The notes below the pieces were generated by a model. That model made no database searches and was not told the origin of the DNA. It saw only the letters and a list, made by a program, of their open reading frames with translations. A DNA stretch of 34,061 nt, from positions 1-34,061 of the forward strand of contig NZ_CAKKNC010000028.1 of NCBI RefSeq assembly GCF_918741285.1. Direction: 5' to 3'. Made by a program: the position numbers and the translations under genes. Source of the DNA: Sphingobium sp. CECT 9361. Lineage in GTDB: Bacteria; Pseudomonadota; Alphaproteobacteria; Sphingomonadales; Sphingomonadaceae. This document shows, one piece after another, positions 8,461-16,520 of this stretch (position 1 is its first letter; each line of letters starts with the position of its first letter).

Positions 8461-8610
8461 CCGTGAAACTCCGGTTTACAAATTTTCGCTACACTGCCAC
8501 CACGAAACCACATCTGGGGCCGTCTTGATGGTGTTTCAAGGGGTATCGGTTTACAAAAATGCCACTATATCGATTTTTTGTAAACCAAAGAGACGAAAGG
8601 TAGCCAAGCC
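8461..8610. promoter_or_regulatory. Divergent promoter region with three GGTTTACAAA operators
   Basis: GGTTTACAAA occurs at 8473-8482 and 8548-8557 on the plus strand and as its complement TTTGTAAACC at 8577-8586. The second and third copies face each other and the A/T run extends each arm (arms about 12 bp, centre around 8567). The first copy lies just upstream of the CD-NTase start (8460); the third ends 24 bases before the HTH-ImmA start (8611). A repressor bound here could control both directions. The HTH-ImmA protein encoded alongside is the natural candidate. Confidence 0.65.
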
Positions 8611-9666
8611 ATGATCGGCACGAGATTGAAGCTCGCCCGCGCATCCTCAGGATTGTCGCTGCGCGACCTCGCCGAGCGCATGGGCAACGTCGTCAGTGCG
8701 CAGGCGATCGGAAAATATGAGCGGAACGAGGATATGCCGGGTTCGCGCGCACTGATGGCGCTTGCGACGGCGCTGGGGATCAGCGAATCCTATCTGCTCA
8801 GCGATGAGGAGCTGACGCTCGAAGGCGTCGATTTTCGCAAGAAGCGCACCGCCAAGGAAGAGGCGACGATCGAGGCGCAGACGCTACAGCTGCTCGAGCG
8901 CTATCTCGCGGTAGAGGATATGCTCGGTCTCAAAAGCGTCGAATGGGAGCAGCCGCGTAGCGCGCCCTATCCGCTGCAGGACGTTCGCGATGCCGAAGAT
9001 GCAGCCCGCTCAGTGCGCGAGGAATGGGGGCTCGGCCATGACCCAGTGCCAAAGCTCGCCGAACTGCTGGAGGAACGGGGTATCAAAGTGCTCTCGATCG
9101 ATCTTGAAGACATCGACGGTCTTGCAGCGCGGGTAATGCGCAAGGAGCGTGACGCGGCGCGCGTGATCGTAGTGCGCAAAGACATCTGGTCTGAGCGCAA
9201 GCGCTTCACTCTCGCGCATGAGCTTGGCCACATGGTGATGACGCCCGGGGCAGGGGTCGACGATGAAAGCGCCGCCAACCGCTTTGCCGGCGCCTTCCTG
9301 ATGCCGGCCGATGTCGTGCGCGCCGAGGTCGGCGCACAGCGCTCGGCCATCAGCATCGGTGAGCTTGTGGCGATCAAGGAGCGGTTCGGCGTAAGCGTCC
9401 AGGCAATCGCTTATCGCTGTCTTGACCTCGGCATTATCGATAGGAAGGCCTTCTCGTTGCTTTTCAAGGAATTCACGAAGCGCGGGTGGCGCAAGAAACC
9501 TTTCGAGGAACCCGCACGCATCCCGCCCGAATATGAGGAGCCTAAGCGTTTCGAGCGGCTTTGCTACCGCGCGCTGGCCGAAGGCGTGATCGGCGAGAGC
9601 CGCGCCGCCGAGATGCTCGGGATCACCTTGCAGGCGCTAGACAAGCGTTTAGCCGAGGCGGCGTGA
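8611..9666 (+). CDS. XRE-family regulator fused to ImmA/IrrE metallopeptidase
   Basis: The protein has 351 residues. Residues 1-65 form an XRE helix-turn-helix (RLKLARASSGLSLRDLAERMG, then AIGKYERNEDMPGSRALMALA). Residues about 130-260 form an ImmA/IrrE zinc peptidase with HELGH at 203-207 and the downstream ESAANRFAGAFLMP helix (Glu219), so the metal site is complete. Such proteins repress target promoters and relieve repression by proteolysis after a stress signal. The gene is divergent from the CD-NTase and shares its operator-rich spacer. In other CBASS loci a separate HTH protein (CapH) and an ImmA-like peptidase (CapP) do this job; here both domains are in one chain. The next gene, a PIN protein, starts 4 bases after the stop, so a toxin-antitoxin reading is the alternative. 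Confidence 0.85.
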   Translation: MIGTRLKLARASSGLSLRDLAERMGNVVSAQAIGKYERNEDMPGSRALMALATALGISESYLLSDEELTLEGVDFRKKRTAKEEATIEAQTLQLLERYLAVEDMLGLKSVEWEQPRSAPYPLQDVRDAEDAARSVREEWGLGHDPVPKLAELLEERGIKVLSIDLEDIDGLAARVMRKERDAARVIVVRKDIWSERKRFTLAHELGHMVMTPGAGVDDESAANRFAGAFLMPADVVRAEVGAQRSAISIGELVAIKERFGVSVQAIAYRCLDLGIIDRKAFSLLFKEFTKRGWRKKPFEEPARIPPEYEEPKRFERLCYRALAEGVIGESRAAEMLGITLQALDKRLAEAA

Positions 9667-9670
9667 ACGC

Positions 9671-10162
9671 GTGCCGTTTCTCGTTTCGGACACTTCGGTC
9701 ATCATAGACCTTGATCGCGGCGATCTGCTCGAAGCCGCATTCAAGCTCGATGACAGCCTGGTAGTCCCTGATCTCCTTTTCGAACGCGAGCTTGATGCCG
9801 AATTCGGCGCGCGGCTTCGCGCACTTGGCGTCATCATCGAATCCCTCGATGGCAATGAAGTCCGCCGCGCGACGCAGCTGCGCCGCGCCGAGGAACGACT
9901 GTCCGTAGCCGATACTTTCGCTTTCGCCTTGGCGCAGGGGCGGCAATGGACGCTTCTGACCGGCGATGGCGTGCTCCGGTCTGTCGCGGAAGCGGCAGGG
10001 GTCGCCGTCCATGGCGTTCTGTGGATATTCGACCGCATCGAGACAGCCGGCATATGTGATGCCGCAACATTGCATGGCTGCCTGTCGAAGACTGCAGCCC
10101 ATCCCCGTTGTCGCTTGCCGCGCAGAGAAATTGAGCTTCGCCTCAAGCGCTATGCGAACTGA
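9671..10162 (+). CDS. PIN-domain protein (putative ribonuclease)
   Basis: The protein has 163 residues with a GTG start 4 bases after the HTH-ImmA stop codon, so the two are co-translated. PIN-domain acidic residues are visible: Asp7 in LVSDTSVIIDL, Glu38/Glu40 in LLFERELDAEF, Asp81 in LSVADTFAFALA and Asp99 in LLTGDGVLRSVAEA. PIN domains are metal-dependent RNases and often toxins. HTH-ImmA plus PIN pairs recur in bacteria and have been proposed as toxin-antitoxin-like modules. The last 35 residues (from about TAGICDAAT) do not look conserved. Next to CBASS it may act with the regulator or be an independent module. Confidence 0.75.
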   Translation: MPFLVSDTSVIIDLDRGDLLEAAFKLDDSLVVPDLLFERELDAEFGARLRALGVIIESLDGNEVRRATQLRRAEERLSVADTFAFALAQGRQWTLLTGDGVLRSVAEAAGVAVHGVLWIFDRIETAGICDAATLHGCLSKTAAHPRCRLPRREIELRLKRYAN

Positions 10163-10388
10163 GCCTCTGACGGCCTGTGCCAATTCCGGGTTAGCCGAAG
10201 GCTCGGCCGAAACCGAACAGGCCGACCCCACCCCGCTGCCGTCGCCGACCTGTGCTGATTGTATGACGGCGTTTGACGAGCCAATTTTGACCCGGCAATG
10301 ACCGCATAACGACGGTACTTGCCCTCTCTGGGGCGAGGTCGGCAGCACCAATGGACTCGCTCAGCACCGAACACTATCCTTCGTTGCG

Positions 10389-10901
10389 ATGTTCAACCTC
10401 CATTGCACGAAGAAGCTTATCTATCGGATCAAACCGGAAGTCGCTGTGCCTGGGCAAAGCGACACGGCGCTGGGCAACTGGTACGCCACCGCTCTGTTCT
10501 GGAAGCCGCAATTAGCTTTGCTGGTTTCTGAGCGCACGCTTCTTCCCGTGCTGATGCCGCTGGCTCCAGCGGCCACGCTCGCTCGACGCTTCCCGGCGCA
10601 GCTGGCGCTGGTCCTGAAAGAGCACGGTGCCCCAAGCGAATTCATTGCGCAGGAAGTCTGGCGGATGGACAAGGTCCAGTACGCGAAAACTTCAAACCGG
10701 AGCGTCGTGGGCATCCTCAATGAGTTCGTTAAGCAGGCCGAATTCTGGCTGGCTGCCTATGCCTATGAGAAGGGTGATGATGACGACCTCTTGGCGATTT
10801 CCGCCAAGCTTGCGGAGACACCTTGTAGCCCGCTGTACAAGGGCCCCGTTTCGCCAGACAAAGCCCTTCATGAACTCGTGAAGGCTGGCACGCAGGCATG
10901 A
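10389..10901 (+). CDS. DUF6933-domain protein
   Basis: The protein has 170 residues and opens MFNLHCTKKLIYRIKPE, followed by LGNWYATALFWKPQLALLVSERTLLPVLMPLAP. This is the recognisable DUF6933 pattern. A later stretch, YAKTSNRSVVGILNEF, is also typical of the family. The biochemical function is unknown; members are cytoplasmic and lack obvious catalytic motifs. The gene stands alone, 226 bases after the PIN gene and convergent with the RES toxin gene. The 226-base gap holds no supported gene. Confidence 0.7.
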   Translation: MFNLHCTKKLIYRIKPEVAVPGQSDTALGNWYATALFWKPQLALLVSERTLLPVLMPLAPAATLARRFPAQLALVLKEHGAPSEFIAQEVWRMDKVQYAKTSNRSVVGILNEFVKQAEFWLAAYAYEKGDDDDLLAISAKLAETPCSPLYKGPVSPDKALHELVKAGTQA

Positions 10902-10965
10902 GCCTGCTGGCCGTCAATAGCCTCGGAAATCCTCCAGAACTCAGCTGGAAGCGGAGGCTATGCGG

Positions 10966-11703
10966 TCAGACGGGATCGATAGGCAAATCGACAATCCGGA
11001 AGACAGCGCCCGATCCCGCATCACGGACCAGATCAACCCGCGCGCCATCCCAGTGATAGTCGAGGTGCCGTCCCTGTAGGGGGTTTGACGCGCAGTCCGG
11101 GTAGAAGAGCGCAACGCATTCCCCACCGGGGTGCCGGATGCTCGGGTATGCAATCCCGTTCGATCCCGCGCCCCTGAGGTGCCGAGAGACTGCTTGGGAA
11201 GCCGCGTAGCTGTCGGGGTCGAGCGCCGGAACCGGCTCCCCCGCCTGAGGTCGGAGATCATGCAAGTCTGCGTCGACTGCCATGATGATTTCCCGGAACT
11301 GCGAGGTCCATCCAGCCCCTTCCTTTGTCCGTGCCATGAAGCGGGCATGATGGTGGATCGTCTCGAACAGTGCGGTTTCAAATCGGTCCCCAACGTAGAG
11401 CACGCCGTAGCTGCCATCTGTAAAGCGGCTCGATCGATCGGTGCTAACGTGGGTGAATGGCGCCATGAGGTAAGAGGCACCATTGCCGCCGACGCGGCGG
11501 TCAACCGGAACGAGGTCGAGGTTACCAATAGTCGCCATGATGCGTGGATTGGTCTTCTGCTCTGCTGAGATGAGCAGCGGCCAGTCCGCGGGATCAGCGA
11601 TATCCTCGAACAAATCGATGGGCGGAAAGGCACTGCGGATGATCCGAACAGCGCCCTTCCACTCAACTCGAGAAACCGCGATATGCGCCGCTCCGCTCAC
11701 CAC
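10966..11703 (-). CDS. RES-domain NAD+-degrading toxin
   Basis: The ORF starts at a GTG at 11703 with a second GTG at 11700; the latter would give a GTGA overlap with the antitoxin stop codon. The protein has about 245 residues. The RES core is seen in RFTDGSYGVLYVGDRFETALFETIHHHARFM with its conserved Arg, Tyr and Glu, and later in NGIAYPSIRHPGGECVALFYPD. RES toxins remove NAD+ by phosphorolysis or hydrolysis and stop growth. The gene is coupled to an Xre/MbcA-type antitoxin upstream, the standard order for this type II toxin-antitoxin family. Confidence 0.88.
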   Translation of the reverse strand: MVSGAAHIAVSRVEWKGAVRIIRSAFPPIDLFEDIADPADWPLLISAEQKTNPRIMATIGNLDLVPVDRRVGGNGASYLMAPFTHVSTDRSSRFTDGSYGVLYVGDRFETALFETIHHHARFMARTKEGAGWTSQFREIIMAVDADLHDLRPQAGEPVPALDPDSYAASQAVSRHLRGAGSNGIAYPSIRHPGGECVALFYPDCASNPLQGRHLDYHWDGARVDLVRDAGSGAVFRIVDLPIDPV

Positions 11704-12110
11704 CCACCACGTTCGGCGTCGAGGTAGCGCCGCACCCGCATGATGTCGGTGAGCTCGCCTCCCAGCATTACGTCGAGCGCACTGGCTCCGCCGAACACAT
11801 GATTAGCCGCCCTGATCCAGGCATACCCGCGGGTAGCCTCCGTGAAGATGATCCGGAGCGACTTATGGATGCCCATGAGGTTGGACAGCCGAGCGCGGCC
11901 ATCGCGCGAAACGCGCCCAGGCCCTTCCGCCTTCCATCGCCGATAGGATCGAACCGGCATGTCAAGCAGCGTTGCCGCCTGCTCGTCGGTCAGATTCCAT
12001 TTGCCGAACAGATTGAGGACTGCCCGGAACATGGCCGCTGCCTCGCCCTGGGTAATCGGATCGGGCCGGAACGCGGTTACGGCAGTATCAACGGGTTGTA
12101 GAGCCAGCAT
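11697..12110 (-). CDS. Xre/MbcA/ParS-type antitoxin (DUF2384)
   Basis: The protein has 137 residues. A helix-turn-helix lies in WNLTDEQAATLLDMPVRSYRRWK. The C-terminal toxin-binding region (IHKSLRIIFTEATRGYAWIRAANHVFGGASALDVMLGG) matches the DUF2384 family. It neutralises the RES toxin encoded immediately downstream (overlap of 4-7 bases) and usually represses the operon. Upstream, at 12123-12156, repeated GGCA/TGCC blocks around TATATA are a likely operator and promoter. Confidence 0.87.
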   Translation of the reverse strand: MLALQPVDTAVTAFRPDPITQGEAAAMFRAVLNLFGKWNLTDEQAATLLDMPVRSYRRWKAEGPGRVSRDGRARLSNLMGIHKSLRIIFTEATRGYAWIRAANHVFGGASALDVMLGGELTDIMRVRRYLDAERGGW

Positions 12111-12122
12111 GGCAGTTCTCCA

Positions 12123-12156
12123 TATGGCACTATATATGCCTTATGATGCCATTTGG
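12123..12156 (-). promoter_or_regulatory. Putative operator/promoter of the Xre-RES pair
   Basis: On the minus strand AATGGCATCATAAGGCAT is followed by ATATAGTGCCATATGG. GGCA and TGCC arms flank a TATATA core that could serve as a -10 element. The position, directly upstream of the antitoxin start at 12110, fits autorepression by the Xre protein. The boundaries are approximate. Confidence 0.4.
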
Positions 12157-12163
12157 CAAGGAG

Positions 12164-14008
12164 CTATGCCTTTGACGCCAATCTCGCAATCACGCCCGCC
12201 GCACCCTCGATCGGCACGAAGAGCCGGGTCTGGTATCGTATGATCTCGGTGAAGCAGCCTTGAGCTTTGTACCAGTCGAGGCGTGCCGCACTCCATCCCG
12301 TAAGCTCAATTCGCTGTGAGCCATTGACCAGGCTGCGTTTGACCATGAGCTTCTCGCGGGCCGCGAACTCCGTGGCCCTGCCCGTCGCCAGGACGGTCTG
12401 AACAACTTCATCAGCAGAGAGCGTTTGTTCCCGTTCCAGACCAAGCGCCCGGCACAGTTCGGGCACGCAGTGGACGGGAACCTCGCGGCCGAGGAGCGAA
12501 CGGCCATCCGCCGCTGAGATGCGGCTCACCCTCACGAAGTCCGCAGGGAGCTTGTCCCAGACCGGAAGCAGGAGGCCCGTCGCGAGATAGAGGCGCTCGC
12601 GTTTGTGGCTGGAACGGGCTTCTTCGACCTCGGTCGCCCAGGAATTTTGAAAATCGTCGAGGGAGACATCCTCCCAGCTGCTCTCCGCCAGCTGATCTTC
12701 AGTGATGTGGCTGCGCTTGAGCGGACGCAGCAATTCGAAGCGGGTCAAGCGCGTGCCGTCATCGGCAAGAATACTGCGAGCAGGGATCAGCAGGGCGACC
12801 CGACCTGAGCGGGCGTTCCGAACCGGTCGCTGCCGCTGCCCGGCAAGCCCGTGAAGCTCCTCAAGGCGCTTCAGGGTGAGCGGCTTCAAGGCTCTGGCGA
12901 TTTCCAGTTCCAGCAGGTGGGTGGTCGCTCCTGAAGCCGGATCTGTTCGCAGCAACGTGTCGGACAGGACCGCGAAGTCCTCGACTGCGATGGTCTCGAG
13001 GCCGAGGTCGAGCGTGCCGGCCTGCCGGGCGGCATCGATGCGCGCTTCGACCAGCCCCATGAACTCGTCGAAGATCGCGTTCTGCAGGGCTATGGGAAGC
13101 GCAAGAATGCGGTTGAGCCACCGCTGGATCGACGGCAGGTCATCAACCATCGAACCATCTGGCGCTTCGATCCGGAGACCTGTCAGCTCCTGAAAGCGCC
13201 CGAGACTGACGGCTTCGAGCTTGCCGGTGAACAACAGGCCGAACCAGCGATGGAGCGCCTCCTTGGCGTAGATGCTTTCGAGATTGTCGGCCGGATCGAA
13301 GAGGTTCTGGCCACCGGTCTGGCGCTGCCCGCGCGTCAGAGCTCCCAGGCTGTCGAGGCGGCGGGCGATCGTCGAAATGAACCGCCGCTCGCCGCGCACA
13401 TCGGTGGTCACGGGCCGGAACAACGGAGCCGATGACTGGTTGGTGCGATTGGTGCGGCCAAGCCCCTGGATTGCGGCGTCAGCCCGCCAGCCTGGCTCGA
13501 GCAGGAAGTGGACGCGGCGGGCCTGGTTCCTCGCGGCCAGATCGGCATGGTAGCTGCGCCCCGTTCCCCCGGCATCGGAGAACACCAGGATACGCTTGGC
13601 GCCGTCCATGAAGGCCTGGGTTTCAGCGACATTGGCGCGCGGCGACCGCGTTTGGAGCTTCTGACGACCATCTCGGCCGACGATGAGCCGACGCGTGCGA
13701 CCGGTGACTTCGGCCACTTGGTCAACGCCGAAGCGTTCGATGATGGCATCAAGCGCCGTTGCGATCGGCGGCAGGGCACAGAGCTGCTCGATCATCCGGT
13801 CGCGTGCGGCGAGTGCGGAGCGGCACAGTACCGGTGCGCCGTGCTCATCACTCATCGGCTCGGAGCGAGGAACGCCGTTTTCGTCCGTAAACACCGCCAT
13901 CAGGCGGACAGGAAAGCTCTTGGCAAGATAGTCGATCACATATTCTTTGCAGTCGCAGTTTATGTCGAGCGCGGCGGCAGGAGGCGCAGGTTTCCTTCGG
14001 TTTTCCAT
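12164..14008 (-). pseudogene. Strawberry-notch helicase, C-terminal fragment re-started inside the RIT repeat
   Basis: From ATC at 13936 onward the sequence is the C-terminal part of a strawberry-notch (Sno) family helicase, 590 residues: IDYLAKSFPVRL, ETQAFMDGAKRILVFSDAGGTGRSYHAD and VHFLLEPGWRADAAIQGLGRTNRTNQ, the last being the helicase C-terminal motif. The first 24 residues (MENRRKPAPPAAALDINC and on) come from the inverted repeat of the inserted RIT element, whose GGAG-ATG signal at 14008 gives a usable start. The product would be a 614-residue fusion lacking the Walker A and B ATPase half. It could be expressed but is unlikely to be an active helicase by itself. The remaining pieces are at 17660-18130 and 19532-21535. 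Confidence 0.85.
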
Positions 14009-14024
14009 GATTTCACTCCAGATA
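13937..14024 (-). repeat. Left 88-bp terminal inverted repeat of the RIT element
   Basis: It matches 17555-17642 in inverse orientation at 85 of 88 positions. Reading outward it has TCTGGAG, then ATG at 14008, then an open frame MENRRKPAPPAAALDINC to CKEYV that runs straight into the interrupted Sno gene. It thus supplies a ribosome binding site, a start codon and 24 codons to the flanking gene. Confidence 0.85.
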
Positions 14025-14029
14025 ATTAC

Positions 14030-14061
14030 GGTTCCCTCGACCTGAACAAGTCGAAGGAACC
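14030..14061 (+). promoter_or_regulatory. Hairpin covering the ritA ribosome binding site
   Basis: GGTTCC (14030-14035) pairs with GGAACC (14056-14061), and TCGAC (14037-14041) with GTCGA (14050-14054), with one mismatch and an 8-base loop. The GAAGGA ribosome binding site of the first recombinase gene (ATG at 14065) lies in the 3' arm. The stem would hide it in the mRNA. A dyad operator is an alternative. Confidence 0.5.
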
Positions 14062-14064
14062 ACC

Positions 14065-15612
14065 ATGAGAACAAGATCATCAGAGCTGTTTTGTCCGGCA
14101 CAGCTCCGGATCGAAGATCCGCCGAGCTCAGATGCCCTATTCAACGCCTTCCTCTCCTCTCTGTGGGTCAAGGAGGAAGCGGCCTGTTCGATCCTGTACA
14201 GTGCAGCGATCCGTCATTTCCTGCATTGGCTGGATGTGCATGCCATCCCGGTCAGTACGCTCGGCGATCAAGTCGTCCGACGGTTCGAGAAGCACCGTTG
14301 TCGGTGCCACGGATACTCGGCTCAGCAAGCCGCCTATAAGACTGATCAGGCTGCGCGGGTCCGGCGCTTTGTCCGGTTCCTCGAAGATCAAGGGTATATC
14401 GAAGTCGACGATGGGATCGACGATCTCCCCCGTCACCTCACCGACTACTCCGATGCAATCGACAGCCTGCAACTCGCCCCTGGAGTGGCACAGGGCTACC
14501 GGTCGGAAGCCGAGCATATTGTGGCTTGGCTTCGCATCAAGCGGCAGTCGTGGGCCGATGTCGATGACGCGATCCTCGACCAGTACGCGGCGCATGGTTG
14601 CCGCTGTCCGGTCTGGCGCAAGCGGGGCAAGCTCGTCGCCTCGGGCGCGAAGCGGCGGCGGCGTGGCGCTCGGCACTTCGTCGAGTTCTTGCGCGGCCGG
14701 GGTGTCATCCCTTCAGTCGAACCGGTGTCGGATGACGACCCGCACATGGCGGCATATCTGGCATGGCTCAAGCAACACCGCGGCGCGACCGATGAGACGA
14801 TCCGGCGCTACCGGGCCGATATCAGGCGGCTCATGCCTATGCTCGGCGACCCTTCACAATGGGATGCAGCCGTCCTCAGGCGTGCGTTTCAACAACGAAG
14901 CAAGGAGACGCCGGGTTCTGCATCACTGCTCGTCACGATAATGAGGAGCTATATTCGGTTCCTGGTCGTGCAGGGTGTTTGCCGTCCAGCTTTGTTGCAC
15001 GCGATCCCATCAGTGCAACGCTACCGTCTTTCGACGCTGCCCCGGCACGTCAACCCGGCAACGATCGAGCAGATCATCGGCGCATGTCCGACTGATCGCC
15101 CGGTGGAAGTTCGGGACAAGGCCATCATTCTCCTGCTCGCCCGGCTTGGCCTGCGTGCCGGTGATATTCGGGATATGCACCTCGACGATATCGACTGGCG
15201 CTCGGGCCACCTGACGGTCAAGGGCAAGGCGCGTCGGCCTGATCGTCTGCCATTGCCTCAGGACGTCGGTGACGCGATCCTGGACTACATTGCCACGGCG
15301 CGTCCCAAGACCGCCGATCCGCATCTGTTCGTGCGCGCGCAAGCCCCGTTCCGTTCGTTCCGCTCATCGGCGGAGATCGCCGGCATCGTTGCACGCACGC
15401 ATGAGCGCGGCGGGATCGAAGGCGTGCCGACCGGATCGCACATTTTCCGGCATTCGCTTGCCACCAACTTGCTGCGCGCGGGCGCAGGGCTGGAGTCCGT
15501 TGGAACGATCCTGCGCCACAGCTCGCCCGAGACCACCGCCATCTACGCCAAGGTCGACCTGCCGATGCTCATGAAGATCGCGCAGCCATGGCCGGGAGAA
15601 CCGTCATGCTGA
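14065..15612 (+). CDS. ritA: RIT tyrosine recombinase, first gene
   Basis: The protein has 515 residues and starts at the ATG at 14065 behind GAAGGA. The N-terminal 320 residues hold two SAM-like DNA-binding regions, for example DETIRRYRADIRRLMPML. The catalytic domain has the first Arg in ARLGLRAGDIRDMHLDDIDW, then HIFRHSLATNLL (HxxR), HSSPETTAIYAKVD with the late His, and the nucleophile Tyr in IYAKV. It overlaps the next gene by 7 bases (ATG inside the stop region), so the three recombinases form one translationally coupled operon. The three proteins are thought to act together on the element ends. Confidence 0.88.
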   Translation: MRTRSSELFCPAQLRIEDPPSSDALFNAFLSSLWVKEEAACSILYSAAIRHFLHWLDVHAIPVSTLGDQVVRRFEKHRCRCHGYSAQQAAYKTDQAARVRRFVRFLEDQGYIEVDDGIDDLPRHLTDYSDAIDSLQLAPGVAQGYRSEAEHIVAWLRIKRQSWADVDDAILDQYAAHGCRCPVWRKRGKLVASGAKRRRRGARHFVEFLRGRGVIPSVEPVSDDDPHMAAYLAWLKQHRGATDETIRRYRADIRRLMPMLGDPSQWDAAVLRRAFQQRSKETPGSASLLVTIMRSYIRFLVVQGVCRPALLHAIPSVQRYRLSTLPRHVNPATIEQIIGACPTDRPVEVRDKAIILLLARLGLRAGDIRDMHLDDIDWRSGHLTVKGKARRPDRLPLPQDVGDAILDYIATARPKTADPHLFVRAQAPFRSFRSSAEIAGIVARTHERGGIEGVPTGSHIFRHSLATNLLRAGAGLESVGTILRHSSPETTAIYAKVDLPMLMKIAQPWPGEPSC

Positions 15613-16520
15613 ACACGCACATTGCCAGATACGTCTCGCTGTATCGCGGCTTGGGGCGGAAGTTCTCGGAACAGGAACGACTGCTGCGCCAATACGCCGC
15701 TTTCGCCGAACGCTTCGGTGACCGGCACACCCGAGTGCAGCGCATCTACGACTGGTGCCACACGGCAAGCTCGCAGAACGTGGCTCGCCATAGGTACGAC
15801 GCTGCTCGTAATTTCAGCCTTTTCGCTCACGCCGAGGACCCAGACCACGAAGTCCCGCCTGTCGGCGTTTTCGGCCGGGGGAAGCGGCCACGTCCCACTC
15901 CGACCATCATCGAACCGGACCAGGTGCGGGCGATCATGGCGGCGGCATTGAACGTTCCGCCCCATGGCACGATTAGCCCATACACGTACCATTACCTGTT
16001 CGGCCTGCTCGCGGCGACAGGTCTCCGGATTTCCGAGGCTCTCGCCCTACAGTGCGACGATCTGGTCGAGGATGGGCTGGTCGTCCGCAACGGCAAGTTC
16101 GGCAAGCAGCGGCTGATCGCCTTGCAGCCATCGACGCGCCAAGCACTCGAAGCCTACATTGCGATCCGCGCGAAGCACCCGGCCAAGTGTAATGACCTGT
16201 TCGTCACTATCCGGGGGCGGGCGCCGCACAAGGTGCGCGCCCACGTCGTGTTCGTCAGGTTGGCCCGGCTTCTCGGATATCGTGGAGCAACCGGTACGGC
16301 AGGCATGCGACTCCACGATCTGCGACATACGTTCGCTGTTCGCTCGCTTGAGTCCTGCCCGCGTGACAGGGAGGCCATTGCCCACCACATGGCCGGTCTC
16401 AGTGTCTACCTGGGGCACGCGTCGATCGCCAACACGTACTGGTATCTCGAAGCCACGCCAGTGCTGCTGCGCGACATTGCGGCTGCAAGCGAGCAACTTT
16501 TTCAAGGAGAAGCGGCATGA
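15606..16520 (+). CDS. ritB: RIT tyrosine recombinase, second gene
   Basis: The chosen ATG at 15606 overlaps the ritA stop codon (ATGCTGA) and has GGGAGAA upstream. An in-frame ATG at 15588 is possible but deeper inside ritA. The protein has 304 residues. The phage-integrase domain includes LLAATGLRISEALALQCDDL (Arg), GMRLHDLRHTFAVRSLE (HxxR) and VYLGHASIANTYWYLEAT (His and Tyr). The catalytic set is complete. It ends in an ATGA overlap with the third recombinase gene. Confidence 0.87.
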   Translation: MLNTHIARYVSLYRGLGRKFSEQERLLRQYAAFAERFGDRHTRVQRIYDWCHTASSQNVARHRYDAARNFSLFAHAEDPDHEVPPVGVFGRGKRPRPTPTIIEPDQVRAIMAAALNVPPHGTISPYTYHYLFGLLAATGLRISEALALQCDDLVEDGLVVRNGKFGKQRLIALQPSTRQALEAYIAIRAKHPAKCNDLFVTIRGRAPHKVRAHVVFVRLARLLGYRGATGTAGMRLHDLRHTFAVRSLESCPRDREAIAHHMAGLSVYLGHASIANTYWYLEATPVLLRDIAAASEQLFQGEAA

